Shown: in pieces, positions 25,192 to 33,451 of the stretch
Position numbering within the stretch: the stretch's first letter is position 1
Layout of the letters: each line of letters starts with the position of its first letter
From: Deinococcus sp. AJ005
Lineage (GTDB): Bacteria; Deinococcota; Deinococci; Deinococcales; Deinococcaceae
DNA length: 64,000 nt
Direction of reading: 5' to 3'
Assembly: GCF_009017495.1 (NCBI RefSeq)
Contig: NZ_CP044990.1
Span: forward strand, 2,437,001-2,501,000
The notes under the pieces: generated by a model
Seen by the model: only the letters and a program-made list of their open reading frames with translations
The model's database searches: none
What the model was told of the DNA's origin: nothing
Made by a program: the position numbers and the translations under genes

Positions 25192-26619
25192 CTATGGCCC
25201 AGAAGTGGAATCCCGGTGGAGTGACCCTTCCTCTGGCAACCGCAACGTCGCCGTGAAGCCCTCTCCCGGCGCACTTTTCAAAGTCAATGTGCCGCCGTGC
25301 AACTCGGCGGCGCGGCGGGCCAATGCCAGCCCCAGGCCGTGGCCCTCGCCGCTGCGGCTGGCGTCCGGGCGGTAAAACGCCTCGCCCAGCCGGGCCAGCA
25401 CGTCCGCCCCCACGCCGGGGCCATCGTCGTGAACAGTGACGGTGGCCCAGCCATCTGCCTCTGCCAACGTCACCGTCACAGTTGCGCCGGGAGCGTGGCG
25501 CACCGCGTTCATGGTCAGGTTCCAGATCGACTGGCCCAGCAATACGCGGTCTCCCAGTACCGTTACGGGCTGTGGGGCACTCAGGTCCACGTCCGCCTCT
25601 GTATCCGCATCAGGGGCATCCAGATCAGGGACCAGCTCGCGGGCGCGGTCCACGGCGTCGGCGGCCAGCTCGCGCAGGGGCACCGGGGCGCGGGCCAATT
25701 GCGAGGCGTCGCGCGCCAGCAGCAGCAGGTGGTTGGTTAGCGTGGACAGCCGCGTGATGTCGGTGCCGATCTCCTGCAAGTCGCTGCGGTAGCGCGCGGG
25801 ATCCCGGTCACGCGCCAGACTGCCTTCCACGCGGGCGGTCAGGGCGGCCAGCGGGGAACGCAGGTCATGGGCCGCCGCGCGCATGAACGCCTGTTCACGG
25901 TCACGGGCGTCGGCCAGTCGGCCAAAGGTGCCTTGTAGGGTCAGCGCCAGCCGCGACAGCTCGTCGTCCTTGCCCGCACCGGGCAGGGGGCGGCGAAGCT
26001 GTGCGCCCTCGCCGACTTCGCGCGCCGCATTTTCCAGCGTCCGCACGGGGCGCAGCAGCCGCCCGGCCACCCACCAGCCCACGCCCAGCGCCAGCAGCAG
26101 CGCCAGCGGCAGCAGCCACGCCAGCGCCCGCGTGAACGCCTCGCGCGCCTCGCCCAGCGCGCGCGCGTCCGAAATCACGGTCAGCCGCAGGTTGCTGCCC
26201 CGCAGTTGTTGCACGGTCAGCAGTTGATCGCCGCTGATTCCCACCCCCATCGGCAGGTCCAGCGGCACGCCAGACGGGAAGCGAGTGGTGTGGACGTCTA
26301 ACAGTTCGCCGCCCTGCACGCCCTGAATGCGGACCTCGAAGGCCCGGTTCTCGCCGCGCGTATCGGCCAGATTTTCCAGGTCCGCTGGCCGGATCGCCAC
26401 GCCATCCAGCCCAAAGGGCCAGTTGCGGTCGCTGGCGCGTTGCAGGGCCGCCTCCAGTCGCACGGCGATCACCGCGCTGGTGGTCAGCAGCCGCTCTACC
26501 TGGGCCTGCCGCAAAAAGCTGTTGACGGCAAAGAACAGTCCCGTCGCCACCAGCAGCACGGCCAGCCCGGTGGCCAGCGCCGAGAACAGCGCCAGCCTCA
26601 GCCGCAGGGTTAGGCGCAT
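25192..26619 (-). CDS. HAMP-domain sensor histidine kinase (OmpR-pathway type)
   Basis: A 475-aa kinase. The first membrane helix is at about 8-33, a periplasmic sensor region at 34-170, the second helix at about 180-200, then HAMP (LLRPVRTLENAAREVGEGAQL), HisKA with the phosphoacceptor in AAAHDLRSPLAAL, and HATPase with NLTMNAVRHAP, DDGPGVG and GHGLGLALARR. It lies 40 bp downstream of its response regulator in the same operon. ATG 26619 begins the hydrophobic N-terminus; the longer frame overlaps the regulator gene. The signal is unknown. Confidence 0.9.
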   Translation of the reverse strand: MRLTLRLRLALFSALATGLAVLLVATGLFFAVNSFLRQAQVERLLTTSAVIAVRLEAALQRASDRNWPFGLDGVAIRPADLENLADTRGENRAFEVRIQGVQGGELLDVHTTRFPSGVPLDLPMGVGISGDQLLTVQQLRGSNLRLTVISDARALGEAREAFTRALAWLLPLALLLALGVGWWVAGRLLRPVRTLENAAREVGEGAQLRRPLPGAGKDDELSRLALTLQGTFGRLADARDREQAFMRAAAHDLRSPLAALTARVEGSLARDRDPARYRSDLQEIGTDITRLSTLTNHLLLLARDASQLARAPVPLRELAADAVDRARELVPDLDAPDADTEADVDLSAPQPVTVLGDRVLLGQSIWNLTMNAVRHAPGATVTVTLAEADGWATVTVHDDGPGVGADVLARLGEAFYRPDASRSGEGHGLGLALARRAAELHGGTLTLKSAPGEGFTATLRLPEEGSLHRDSTSGP

Positions 26620-26659
26620 GGAGGGGTCTGGCCTCTTCCCTGCCCTGCTCCACTTCCTG

Positions 26660-27322
26660 TCAACGTTCCACCCGGTAGCCGCGCCCACGCTCACTGCTGA
26701 TCGCCTCGGGGGCCAGTTTGCGGCGCACATAGCGCACGTACACGTCCACAATGCGGGCCTCGCCACCAAATTCCGGCCCCCACACGCGGTCCAGCAGGTC
26801 CTCACGGGTAAACCAGCGTTCGGGCGAGAGGGCCAGTGCCTCCAGCAGCGAGTACTCGCGGCCCGTCACCGCCACCTCTGTGCCGTCCCAGGTCACGGTC
26901 CGGGCCACGGTGTCCAGCGTGCCGCGCCCGTCCGCGAAAGTGACCTGCGGCGCGGCCTGACCCCGCTCCCGCCGTGACAGGGCACGCAGGGTCGCCAGCA
27001 GTTCCGGCACCGCGAAGGGCTTGACCAGATACGCGTCGCCGCCCAGATCCAGCCCCTGCACCCGGTCGGCCAGTTCGCCGCGCGCGGTCAGGAACAACAC
27101 GGCGGCCTCCACCCCGCCCGCCCGCAGTTCACGGGCGATCTCGAAGCCGTCCATACCGGGCAACATCACGTCCAGTACGATTAAGGGAAAGTCGCCCAGC
27201 AACGCGGCCTCCAGTCCCTCGGGGCCGGTCTGCGCCCAGGTCACGGCATAGCCCGCCTCGCGCAAAGCGCCCACCGTCGGCTCGGCGATGCGCGCGTCGT
27301 CCTCTACCAGCAGTAAGCGCAT
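26660..27322 (-). CDS. OmpR/PhoB-family response regulator
   Basis: A 220-aa regulator. The receiver domain (1-115) has the acidic pair EDD near residue 7, phosphoacceptor Asp in [13 protein letters not shown] and Lys in [12 protein letters not shown]. The C-terminal winged helix (about 130-220) includes [37 protein letters not shown] and [10 protein letters not shown]. It is first in an operon with the histidine kinase. A TAGACT box stands 8 nt before the ATG. Confidence 0.93.
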   Translation of the reverse strand: MRLLLVEDDARIAEPTVGALREAGYAVTWAQTGPEGLEAALLGDFPLIVLDVMLPGMDGFEIARELRAGGVEAAVLFLTARGELADRVQGLDLGGDAYLVKPFAVPELLATLRALSRRERGQAAPQVTFADGRGTLDTVARTVTWDGTEVAVTGREYSLLEALALSPERWFTREDLLDRVWGPEFGGEARIVDVYVRYVRRKLAPEAISSERGRGYRVER

Positions 27323-27330
27323 ATGGGGCC

Positions 27331-27336
27331 AGTCTA
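27331..27336 (-). promoter_or_regulatory. -10 box of the two-component operon
   Basis: TAGACT on the minus strand is 8 nt before ATG 27322, without a ribosome binding site. Confidence 0.5.
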
Positions 27337-27374
27337 CGGGGCGGCGTTAAGCAGGGGTTAGGCTCAGTTGCCGC

Positions 27375-27743
27375 TCAGCCCCCGCCACCCAGTCCTCGCC
27401 ACAGTGCCCAGACCAGCAGACCTGTTCCCAGGATCAGGCTCGCCCCAAGCGCAGGCAAGAGCCACGGCAACCGCCTTTGCAGCGCGGCGCTGCGGGCGCG
27501 GGCACTGAGCAGCACCGGCGCAGGCAGCGAACGGGCGGCCAGCGCCAGAATCGCGGGAACCACCAGCAGGTCATCACCGAGGCCCACCACCGGAATCGCG
27601 TCGGGAATCAGGTCAATCGGGCTGAGGGCGTAGGCCAGCGCCAGCAGCGCCCCCAGCCTCGCCGTCATAGGGGTGCGGGCATCCCAGACGGCGAACAGCA
27701 GGGCCAGCGCGTCGCGCCAGATGGGTTTGAGACGGGTGATCAC
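27375..27743 (-). CDS. YkvA/DUF1232 family membrane protein
   Basis: A 122-aa protein with the DUF1232 hallmark YALSPIDLIPDAIPVVGLGDD at residues 38-58, flanked by a hydrophobic helix before it and a C-terminal membrane segment (about 96-116). The family is widespread and its function unknown. It ends 52 bp from the response-regulator start and may be transcribed independently. Confidence 0.85.
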   Translation of the reverse strand: MITRLKPIWRDALALLFAVWDARTPMTARLGALLALAYALSPIDLIPDAIPVVGLGDDLLVVPAILALAARSLPAPVLLSARARSAALQRRLPWLLPALGASLILGTGLLVWALWRGLGGGG

Positions 27744-28146
27744 GCCCTTCTATACGCGGCGCGATGAACCGAAGTTCCAGTCTTCAGCCCCTCGCCCCCG
27801 CCTTTTGCTATGCTGTGTCTTCGCAGCGGTTAGGCCCAACAGCCCAGCCGCGCCGGAGGAAAGAGAAAGCGCGACTCAGTCACATGAGTCCAGGTGTACC
27901 GCGAGGACACCTCCACAGACACGGGAACACGCACACCACACACCTTTTGGCCCTGCTCCGGCGGGCCGTGTGACCCGTGCCTCCCCCGTTGTCTGGAAGT
28001 TCTTTTCTTCCCCGGCAATGGGGCGTTCCCGTTTGTGTCGGTTCTGTGTTAAAGTCCCAAGTTGGTGTGTTGCGCCCCAGGGTGCGGCAGCAAGAGAGGC
28101 CACGTCAGGCAGCGTTCCGGCGTCGGCAGCACAAGGAAGGTAGACG
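27744..28146 (+). promoter_or_regulatory. Long upstream region and leader of rplU-rpmA
   Basis: This 403-bp stretch before L21 contains no gene I can support. A TATGCT box at 27809-27814 and a TAAAGT box at 28050-28055 are possible -10 elements. Small hairpins can form, for example AGGTGT/ACACCT around 27891-27911 and CCCC/GGGG around 28010-28024. GGAAGG just before 28140 is the L21 ribosome binding site. A long structured leader would allow autoregulation by a ribosomal protein, but no known L21 leader motif was matched. Confidence 0.4.
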
Positions 28147-28449
28147 ATGTTTGCAATTATTCAGACCGGCGGCAAGCAGTACCGCGTGCAGGAAGGCGAC
28201 GTGATCCGCGTGGAAAGTCTGGCGGGCGAGGCAGGCGACACCATGGACCTGACCCCCATCTTCGTAGGAGGCGACCAGACCCTGTTTGGCGACGCCGTGA
28301 GCAAATTTGTGGTCAGTGCCGAAGTGGTGGAGCACGGACGCGGCCCCAAGATCTACATTCGCAAGTACAAGAGCGGCGTGCAGTACCGCCGCCGCACCGG
28401 CCACCGCCAGGATTTCACGGCGATCAAGATCACGGGCATCAAGGGTTAA
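28147..28449 (+). CDS. rplU: 50S ribosomal protein L21
   Basis: A 100-aa 23S-binding protein of the large subunit. It begins [18 protein letters not shown], the family signature, and carries the basic C-terminal [20 protein letters not shown] that contacts rRNA. GGAAGG is at good distance before ATG. L27 follows after 17 bp in the standard order. Confidence 0.98.
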   Translation: MFAIIQTGGKQYRVQEGDVIRVESLAGEAGDTMDLTPIFVGGDQTLFGDAVSKFVVSAEVVEHGRGPKIYIRKYKSGVQYRRRTGHRQDFTAIKITGIKG

Positions 28450-28466
28450 GGGGAGGCTGAACTGAT

Positions 28467-28751
28467 ATGGCACATAAGAAAGGCGTAGGTTCGTCCAAGA
28501 ACGGACGCGACAGCCAGCCCAAGTACTTGGGCGTCAAGAAGTTCGGCGGCGAAGTGGTCAAGGCCGGAAACATCTTGGTCCGCCAGCGCGGCACCAAGTT
28601 CAAGGCCGGTCCCGGCGTGGGCATGGGCCGCGATCACACCCTGTTTGCCTTGGAGCATGGCCGCGTCGTGTTCACCAACCGTGGCAACACGGGCCGCTTC
28701 ATCAGCATCGAAGCCGCGAACGCTGCACCCACCGAAATCGCTGCCGACTAA
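28467..28751 (+). CDS. rpmA: 50S ribosomal protein L27
   Basis: A 94-aa protein whose N-terminus reaches the peptidyl-transferase centre. It starts [16 protein letters not shown] directly, without the cleaved leader found in Firmicutes, and has LGVKKFGGE and the [13 protein letters not shown] core. GGGGAGG precedes ATG. The usual next gene obg is absent; a terminator follows. Confidence 0.98.
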   Translation: MAHKKGVGSSKNGRDSQPKYLGVKKFGGEVVKAGNILVRQRGTKFKAGPGVGMGRDHTLFALEHGRVVFTNRGNTGRFISIEAANAAPTEIAAD

Positions 28752-28769
28752 AGTCCAGTTGCTGGGCAG

Positions 28770-28802
28770 GAGCCGGGGGCCTGCGGGTTTCCGGCTCTTT
28801 TT
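28770..28802 (+). terminator. Terminator after rpmA
   Basis: GAGCCGG (28770-28776) pairs with CCGGCTC (28791-28797) across a 14-nt loop and is followed by five T residues. Confidence 0.85.
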
Positions 28803-28838
28803 GAATTGCTTCCCTTCCCATTAAACCCCACGCAGGTG

Positions 28839-28844
28839 TATACT
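28839..28844 (+). promoter_or_regulatory. -10 box of rpmE
   Basis: TATACT at 28839-28844, preceded directly by TG, lies 49 bp before the L31 start. The leader contains GGCGGAGGAGG as a strong ribosome binding site. Confidence 0.5.
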
Positions 28845-28893
28845 TCTGCGGTTGCCCGCTACGCACAAGTGACGTGGCGGAGGAGGCACGCAC

Positions 28894-29112
<219 letters not shown>

Positions 29113-29137
29113 GTCCCAGGTTTTTCAAAGATGCCCT

Positions 29138-29158
29138 GCCCCTGTGGTGGGGCGTTTT
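29138..29158 (+). terminator. Terminator after rpmE
   Basis: GCCCC (29138-29142) pairs with GGGGC (29149-29153) around TGTGGT, followed by GTTTT. Confidence 0.7.
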
Positions 29159-29204
29159 CTATGGTCATCAGCCAGAGGCGGCGCAGGTTTGGCATACTCT
29201 CCAG

Positions 29205-29873
29205 GTGCTTAGATCTCCTTTCCACGGCGGTCACCTCGAAGTGATCGTCGGCCCCATGTTCAGCGGCAAGAGCGAGGAGCTGATCCGCCGCGTGACCCGC
29301 TCGCTGATTGCAAAACAGAACGTGCTGGTCTTTAAACCCGCGCTGGATGACCGCTACCACGCCTCCGCTGTCGCCAGCCATGCCGGGCGCAGCGTACAGG
29401 CGCTGGCCGTGCGGGGCGTGGCCGACATCCGCGCCCACCTGTCCGGCGAAGGCCGCCTGCTGGGCGCGGAACCGGGAGCGGAAAAACCGCCACTGCCCGA
29501 CGTGGTAGGCATCGACGAGGTGCAGTTCTTCGACGCGGAGGTGGTGACGCTGGCGCTGGAACTGGCCGACGCCGGGGTGCGCGTGATCCTGGCCGGACTG
29601 GACCTTGATTTCCGGGCCGAGCCGTTCGGCCCCATGCCCCAACTGCTGGCCCGCGCCGAGAGCGTGGAAAAGCTGACGGCCATCTGCACGGTCTGCGGCG
29701 CACCTGCCACCCGCTCCCAGCGCCTGATCGGCGGCCAGCCCGCGCGTTACGACGACGCGGTGGTGCTGGTGGGCGCGCAGGAGAGTTACGAGGCCCGCTG
29801 CCGGGTGCATCACGCGGTCCTGGGGCAGCCCACGCCGCAATCTCAGGGCGAGGAACAGGTGGTGGGGGCGTAG
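29205..29873 (+). CDS. tdk: Thymidine kinase
   Basis: Phosphorylates thymidine to dTMP in salvage. The 222-aa type II kinase has the P-loop [14 protein letters not shown] near residue 16, the GIDEVQFFD Walker B-like segment, the lasso region and a zinc site formed by CTVC and CRVH (three Cys plus His). GTG 29205 is 6 nt after a CATACT box (29193-29198), consistent with a leaderless start. The C-terminal 20 residues are Gln/Gly-rich. Confidence 0.93.
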   Translation: MLRSPFHGGHLEVIVGPMFSGKSEELIRRVTRSLIAKQNVLVFKPALDDRYHASAVASHAGRSVQALAVRGVADIRAHLSGEGRLLGAEPGAEKPPLPDVVGIDEVQFFDAEVVTLALELADAGVRVILAGLDLDFRAEPFGPMPQLLARAESVEKLTAICTVCGAPATRSQRLIGGQPARYDDAVVLVGAQESYEARCRVHHAVLGQPTPQSQGEEQVVGA

Positions 29874-29903
29874 AGCGATTCAGCAGTTCACGACAAGAAA
29901 AGC

Positions 29904-29930
29904 GGGAGAAGCCCAGATGTGGCCTCTCCC
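29904..29930. terminator. Inverted repeat between convergent tdk and glgC
   Basis: GGGAGAAGCC (29904-29913) and GGCCTCTCCC (29921-29930) form a 10-bp stem with one mismatch and a 7-nt loop. A-rich DNA on the left supplies U residues for minus-strand transcripts. Confidence 0.6.
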
Positions 29931-29949
29931 CTCCTGTGTGCTGTGACTG

Positions 29950-31191
29950 CTAGAAGGTATAGCCCTTGGGCACCACCACCACGCCGTTGTCGGTGACGGT
30001 AAAACCACGCGCCCGGTCCTCATCAAGGTCCAGACCGATCTTGGTGCCGGGTGGGATCACCACGCTCTTGTCCACGATGGCGCGGCGCAGGTGCGAGTGC
30101 CGCCCGACCTCCACCTCATCGAACAGCACGCAGCTCTCGACGGTGGAGTACGAGTGGGTGTGGATACCGCGCCCCAGCACGCTGTCGCGCACAGTGCCCC
30201 CGCTGATGATGGTCCCCCCGGCCAGAATGGTGTTGAACGCCTGGCCCTTGCGGCCATCGCTTTCATGCACGAATTTGGCGGGTGGGGAAAACTCGCTGCT
30301 GGTCCGCAGCGGCCACTCGGCGTTGTACAAACCGAATTCAGGGTTCACGCTGACCAGATCCATGTTGGCCTCGAAGTAGGCGTCCAGCGTGCCCACATCG
30401 CGCCAGTACAGGTTGGGGCCGGTCTGACCGGGAATGGGGTTCTTGTGGAAATCATAGGCCATGACGGTGTAGCCGTCCGACAGGGCGCGCGGAATCACGT
30501 CGCCGCCGAAGTCGAAGCCGTCCTGGCCGTCGCCCATGCTGGTGACCAGCAGTTCTTCCAGCGCGCGGCGCGAGAAGATGTAGTTGCCCATGCTGGTCAG
30601 GCTGATGCCGGGCTGCCCCGGAATGCTGGGCGGGTTGGCGGGCTTTTCCAGGAAGTCCGTGACCTTCCATTTCTCGTCCACATGCATGATCCCAAACTGG
30701 TGGGCCTGCTCCTGCGGCATCGGGTAGGCCGCGATGGTGATGTCGGCGCGGGTGTCGATATGCGTCTGGATCATATGTTCGACGTTCATCTTGTAGATGT
30801 GGTCGCCGGAGAAAATCGCCACATAATCGGCCTTGTTGTTGTCCAGCAGGTGCAGGTTCTGGTACACCGCGTCCGCCGTGCCCCGGTACCACACCGGCCC
30901 CAGTTCCTCGATGCGGTACATCTGCGCCGGAACCAGGGTGATGAAGTAGTCGCTGAGGAAGGTGCCGAAGCGCCAGCCGCGCTGAATATGCTCGGTCAGG
31001 CTCTGTGCCTTGTACTGGGTCAGCACGTAGATGCCGAACAGCCCCGAGTTGATGAAGTTGTTGATGGCGAAGTCGATGATGCGGTACTTGCTGCCGAAGG
31101 GCACGGCAGGTTTGGAGCGCTTCTGCGTCAGCGGGGCCAGCCGCGATCCCTGTCCCCCGGCCAGAATCATGCCTAGTACGCGTGGTTTCAT
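29950..31191 (-). CDS. glgC: Glucose-1-phosphate adenylyltransferase
   Basis: Makes ADP-glucose for glycogen synthesis. The 413-aa protein has the nucleotide-binding [21 protein letters not shown] at the N-terminus, [10 protein letters not shown], the glucose-1-P site region [21 protein letters not shown], and a C-terminal left-handed beta helix ([28 protein letters not shown]). Length matches the family. An AGGGGGT lies upstream of the ATG. The 31192-31370 gap upstream has AT-rich minus-strand candidates but no promoter I can fix. No other glg gene lies nearby. Confidence 0.96.
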   Translation of the reverse strand: MKPRVLGMILAGGQGSRLAPLTQKRSKPAVPFGSKYRIIDFAINNFINSGLFGIYVLTQYKAQSLTEHIQRGWRFGTFLSDYFITLVPAQMYRIEELGPVWYRGTADAVYQNLHLLDNNKADYVAIFSGDHIYKMNVEHMIQTHIDTRADITIAAYPMPQEQAHQFGIMHVDEKWKVTDFLEKPANPPSIPGQPGISLTSMGNYIFSRRALEELLVTSMGDGQDGFDFGGDVIPRALSDGYTVMAYDFHKNPIPGQTGPNLYWRDVGTLDAYFEANMDLVSVNPEFGLYNAEWPLRTSSEFSPPAKFVHESDGRKGQAFNTILAGGTIISGGTVRDSVLGRGIHTHSYSTVESCVLFDEVEVGRHSHLRRAIVDKSVVIPPGTKIGLDLDEDRARGFTVTDNGVVVVPKGYTF

Positions 31192-31370
31192 GTCTTACCC
31201 CCTGTAAGGTGGTGCTGTAGAAAGCGTCGCCATAGATAAAGTCGCTGCGAGAATAAGCGGCGATATGAGAAGGTGGTCCTTCCCAAAATAGCGTTCCCCG
31301 GATAGGGCGGTGCTGGAATTGATCTCGGTCCCCACTCTACCCGCGCCGGGCTGAACTCTTCTGCCCCGGT

Positions 31371-32303
31371 CTAATTAACACTCGCCTTATGGGCAGCGCC
31401 TAGATGTTCCCGCACCTGCTTTATGGCGTCCTGTGGCGTCAGCACCTGCGCCCCAAGCTGGCTCCGCATGGCCGTCAGTTGCCGCTTGGCATACTGCCGC
31501 GAGGCCAGCACGGCGCGCGCTGTCGCCTCCGATTGGCCCAGATGTCCGGTAGCGACGGCCCACGCCTCGCGGTAGCCCAGGGCCTGCCAGGCGGTAGGAC
31601 GTGGCAGGGTTTCGGGGTCAAGCTGTGAGGCCAGCCACGCGGCCTCTTCTGCCCAGCCAGCGGCGAACATGGCCCCCACACGCGCGGCCATCCGTGCCTC
31701 CAGCTCTGGGCCGGGCCGGGTGAAGGCGGTCACGGCGTACCCAAAACGGGGCGGGCGATTCCCGAAAGAACCGGGATACTGCCCGGTGCGGCGGAAGACC
31801 TCAGTGGCGCGCACGATGCGGCGGGGGTTGCGCTCCATGCGCCTCGCCTCGGCTGGGTCGCTGGCGGTAATATCGGCCAGCAGGGCGTCCAGGCCACGCT
31901 GGGCCAGTTCGGCCTCCACAGCAGCGCGGACCCCCGGATCGGCGGGCGGGGTCAGCGGCAGGCCGCGCAGCAGGGCCGTCAGATAAAACGTCGTCCCGCC
32001 CACCACCAACGGCACACGCCCACGCTCCAGCACACCCGCGATGGCAGCTTCAGCCTCCTGCACGTAGCGGGCCACGTCGTAGTTCTCGCTCACATCGGCC
32101 ACATCCAGCAGATGATGCGCAACGGCCTCCCGTTCGGCAGGCGTGGGCTTGGCGGTGCCGATGTCCAGCCCCCGGTACACCGTGAAGGCGTCTGCCGAGA
32201 CCACCTCCAGACCAAATTCTTGGGCCAGTTCCAGCGCCAGGGCCGACTTTCCGGCGGCGGTGGGGGCAGTCAGCAGGGGAATTGGAGTGAGCAGCCGGGT
32301 CAT
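31371..32303 (-). CDS. miaA: tRNA dimethylallyltransferase
   Basis: Adds dimethylallyl to A37 of tRNAs reading UNN codons. The 310-aa enzyme has the P-loop APTAAGKSALALELA, VSADAFTVYRGLDIGTAKP (usually DSxQVYRxxDIGTAKP; here DAFTVY), VVGGTTFYLTALLRGL, RMERNPRRIVRATEV and a C-terminal QYAKRQLTAMR. ATG 32303 is set by a TAAAGT box 7 nt upstream. It is divergent from the Hsp20 gene, with only 87 bp between the two starts. Confidence 0.94.
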   Translation of the reverse strand: MTRLLTPIPLLTAPTAAGKSALALELAQEFGLEVVSADAFTVYRGLDIGTAKPTPAEREAVAHHLLDVADVSENYDVARYVQEAEAAIAGVLERGRVPLVVGGTTFYLTALLRGLPLTPPADPGVRAAVEAELAQRGLDALLADITASDPAEARRMERNPRRIVRATEVFRRTGQYPGSFGNRPPRFGYAVTAFTRPGPELEARMAARVGAMFAAGWAEEAAWLASQLDPETLPRPTAWQALGYREAWAVATGHLGQSEATARAVLASRQYAKRQLTAMRSQLGAQVLTPQDAIKQVREHLGAAHKASVN

Positions 32304-32310
32304 CCCTCCC

Positions 32311-32316
32311 ACTTTA
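32311..32316 (-). promoter_or_regulatory. Leaderless -10 box of miaA
   Basis: TAAAGT on the minus strand lies 7 nt before ATG 32303. Confidence 0.55.
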
Positions 32317-32377
32317 GGCGCTGGCGTGCCCGGCGGCATGGTGTAGGGGCGTGTGGCGTGCCCGGCGGCGCGGGTGC

Positions 32378-32383
32378 TAGCGT
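32378..32383 (+). promoter_or_regulatory. Leaderless -10 box of the Hsp20 gene
   Basis: TAGCGT lies 7 nt before ATG 32391, facing the miaA box across about 60 bp. Confidence 0.5.
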
Positions 32384-32390
32384 GACAGGC

Positions 32391-32828
32391 ATGAATGAGC
32401 CGGTGCTGGCCCGACTGCAACACCTGATGACCCTGCGCGAGGAGGTCGAGACCCTCGGGGCTGGTCCCTGGACGCCCACCGCCGACTGGGCGGACAGCGA
32501 CGCCTACCTGACCCTTCATCTGGATGTGCCGGGCATCGATCCCGAACGCCTGGAAATGCACGAGGAGGGCGGCATGTTGACCGTGGCCGGGGAGCGCGCC
32601 GCGCCGCAGGGCCTGCTGAGCGCCGAACGTCCCAGCGGCGTCTTCCGCCGGGTGCTGACCTTCCCGCGCGAGGTAATGCCGCAGTCCGGCGAGGCCCATC
32701 TGGCGGGCGGCGTGCTGACCGTACGCTTTCAGAAAAAACACCCCACCATCGATGTCCACTCTGCGGATATGCACGGGGCGGATAAGCAGGGTGCCGACAC
32801 ACACGGGGACGGCAGCCACTCCGGCTGA
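32391..32828 (+). CDS. Small heat shock protein, Hsp20/alpha-crystallin family
   Basis: A 145-aa ATP-independent chaperone. A short N-terminal arm is followed by the alpha-crystallin domain (about 38-125), with YLTLHLDVPGIDPERLEM, FRRVLTFPREV and the GVLTVRFQKK end. The C-terminal tail (about 122-145) is unusual: it is His/Asp-rich, made of three five-residue repeats (ADMHG, ADKQG, ADTHG) coded by 15-bp DNA repeats, in place of a plain IxI tail. It might bind metal or simply add solubility. It starts leaderless and is divergent from miaA. Confidence 0.88.
   Translation: MNEPVLARLQHLMTLREEVETLGAGPWTPTADWADSDAYLTLHLDVPGIDPERLEMHEEGGMLTVAGERAAPQGLLSAERPSGVFRRVLTFPREVMPQSGEAHLAGGVLTVRFQKKHPTIDVHSADMHGADKQGADTHGDGSHSG
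32763..32807 (+). repeat. Three 15-bp repeats encoding the Hsp20 His/Asp tail
   Basis: Three tandem 15-bp units (pattern GCNGAYANRCANGGN) encode ADMHG, ADKQG and ADTHG in frame at the 3' end of the gene. Confidence 0.65.
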
Positions 32829-32911
32829 GCGGGCCTTCTGGGTATTCAGGGACTCCCCGAACAACCTTCATGCAAGCTCTCACGGCCCCAACCACACATC
32901 TACACTGGGCC

Positions 32912-33409
32912 ATGACGAAAAAACTCACCCTGAGTCTGGCTGGCCTGACCCTGCTGGGATCGGCCCTGGCCGCCACGTATAAGAATGCCGAGAACGGTTT
33001 CTCGGTCACGCCGCCGCCTGCCTGGACGCAGCTCAGCGTGCCCGGCGTGGCGGTGGCTTTTGCCGATAAACCACAGGGGGATTTCACACCCAACCTGAAC
33101 GTGGCGGTGCAGCCGCTTCCGCCGGGCATCACCCTGGCGCAGTACCACGCCCTGAGCCTGGATCAGGTGAAAAAACTGATCACCGACAGCAAGATCATCA
33201 GCACGCGCGCCACCACTCTGGGCGGGGCCAAGGCACAGGAAACCGTCTATACCGGGCGACAGGGCCAGTTCAAGCTCTACTTCATCTCTACCTACGCGGT
33301 CACAGGCGGCAAGGCGTATCTGGTCACCGCCACAACCAAACAGGGACTCCAGGCCAAGATGACGCCCACCAACGCAGCGTTCGTGAAGAGCTTCAAGCTT
33401 TTGCGTTGA
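32912..33409 (+). CDS. Secreted DcrB/PsbP-like protein
   Basis: A 165-aa protein with a signal peptide (residues 1-20, cleavage near ALA-A) followed by one domain starting YKNAENGFSVTPPPAWTQ. This pattern is typical of DcrB/PsbP-like alpha-beta proteins of unknown role. There is no lipobox cysteine. ATG 32912 begins the signal peptide and lies 5 nt after TACACT. It is probably periplasmic. nspC follows 42 bp downstream with its own promoter. Confidence 0.75.
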   Translation: MTKKLTLSLAGLTLLGSALAATYKNAENGFSVTPPPAWTQLSVPGVAVAFADKPQGDFTPNLNVAVQPLPPGITLAQYHALSLDQVKKLITDSKIISTRATTLGGAKAQETVYTGRQGQFKLYFISTYAVTGGKAYLVTATTKQGLQAKMTPTNAAFVKSFKLLR

Positions 33410-33438
33410 GGAAGGCGGTTTAGGAAACCCTGGCCCGC

Positions 33439-33444
33439 TAAACT
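33439..33444 (+). promoter_or_regulatory. Leaderless -10 box of nspC
   Basis: TAAACT lies 7 nt before ATG 33452, with no ribosome binding site. Confidence 0.6.
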
Positions 33445-33451
33445 CGTGGGC

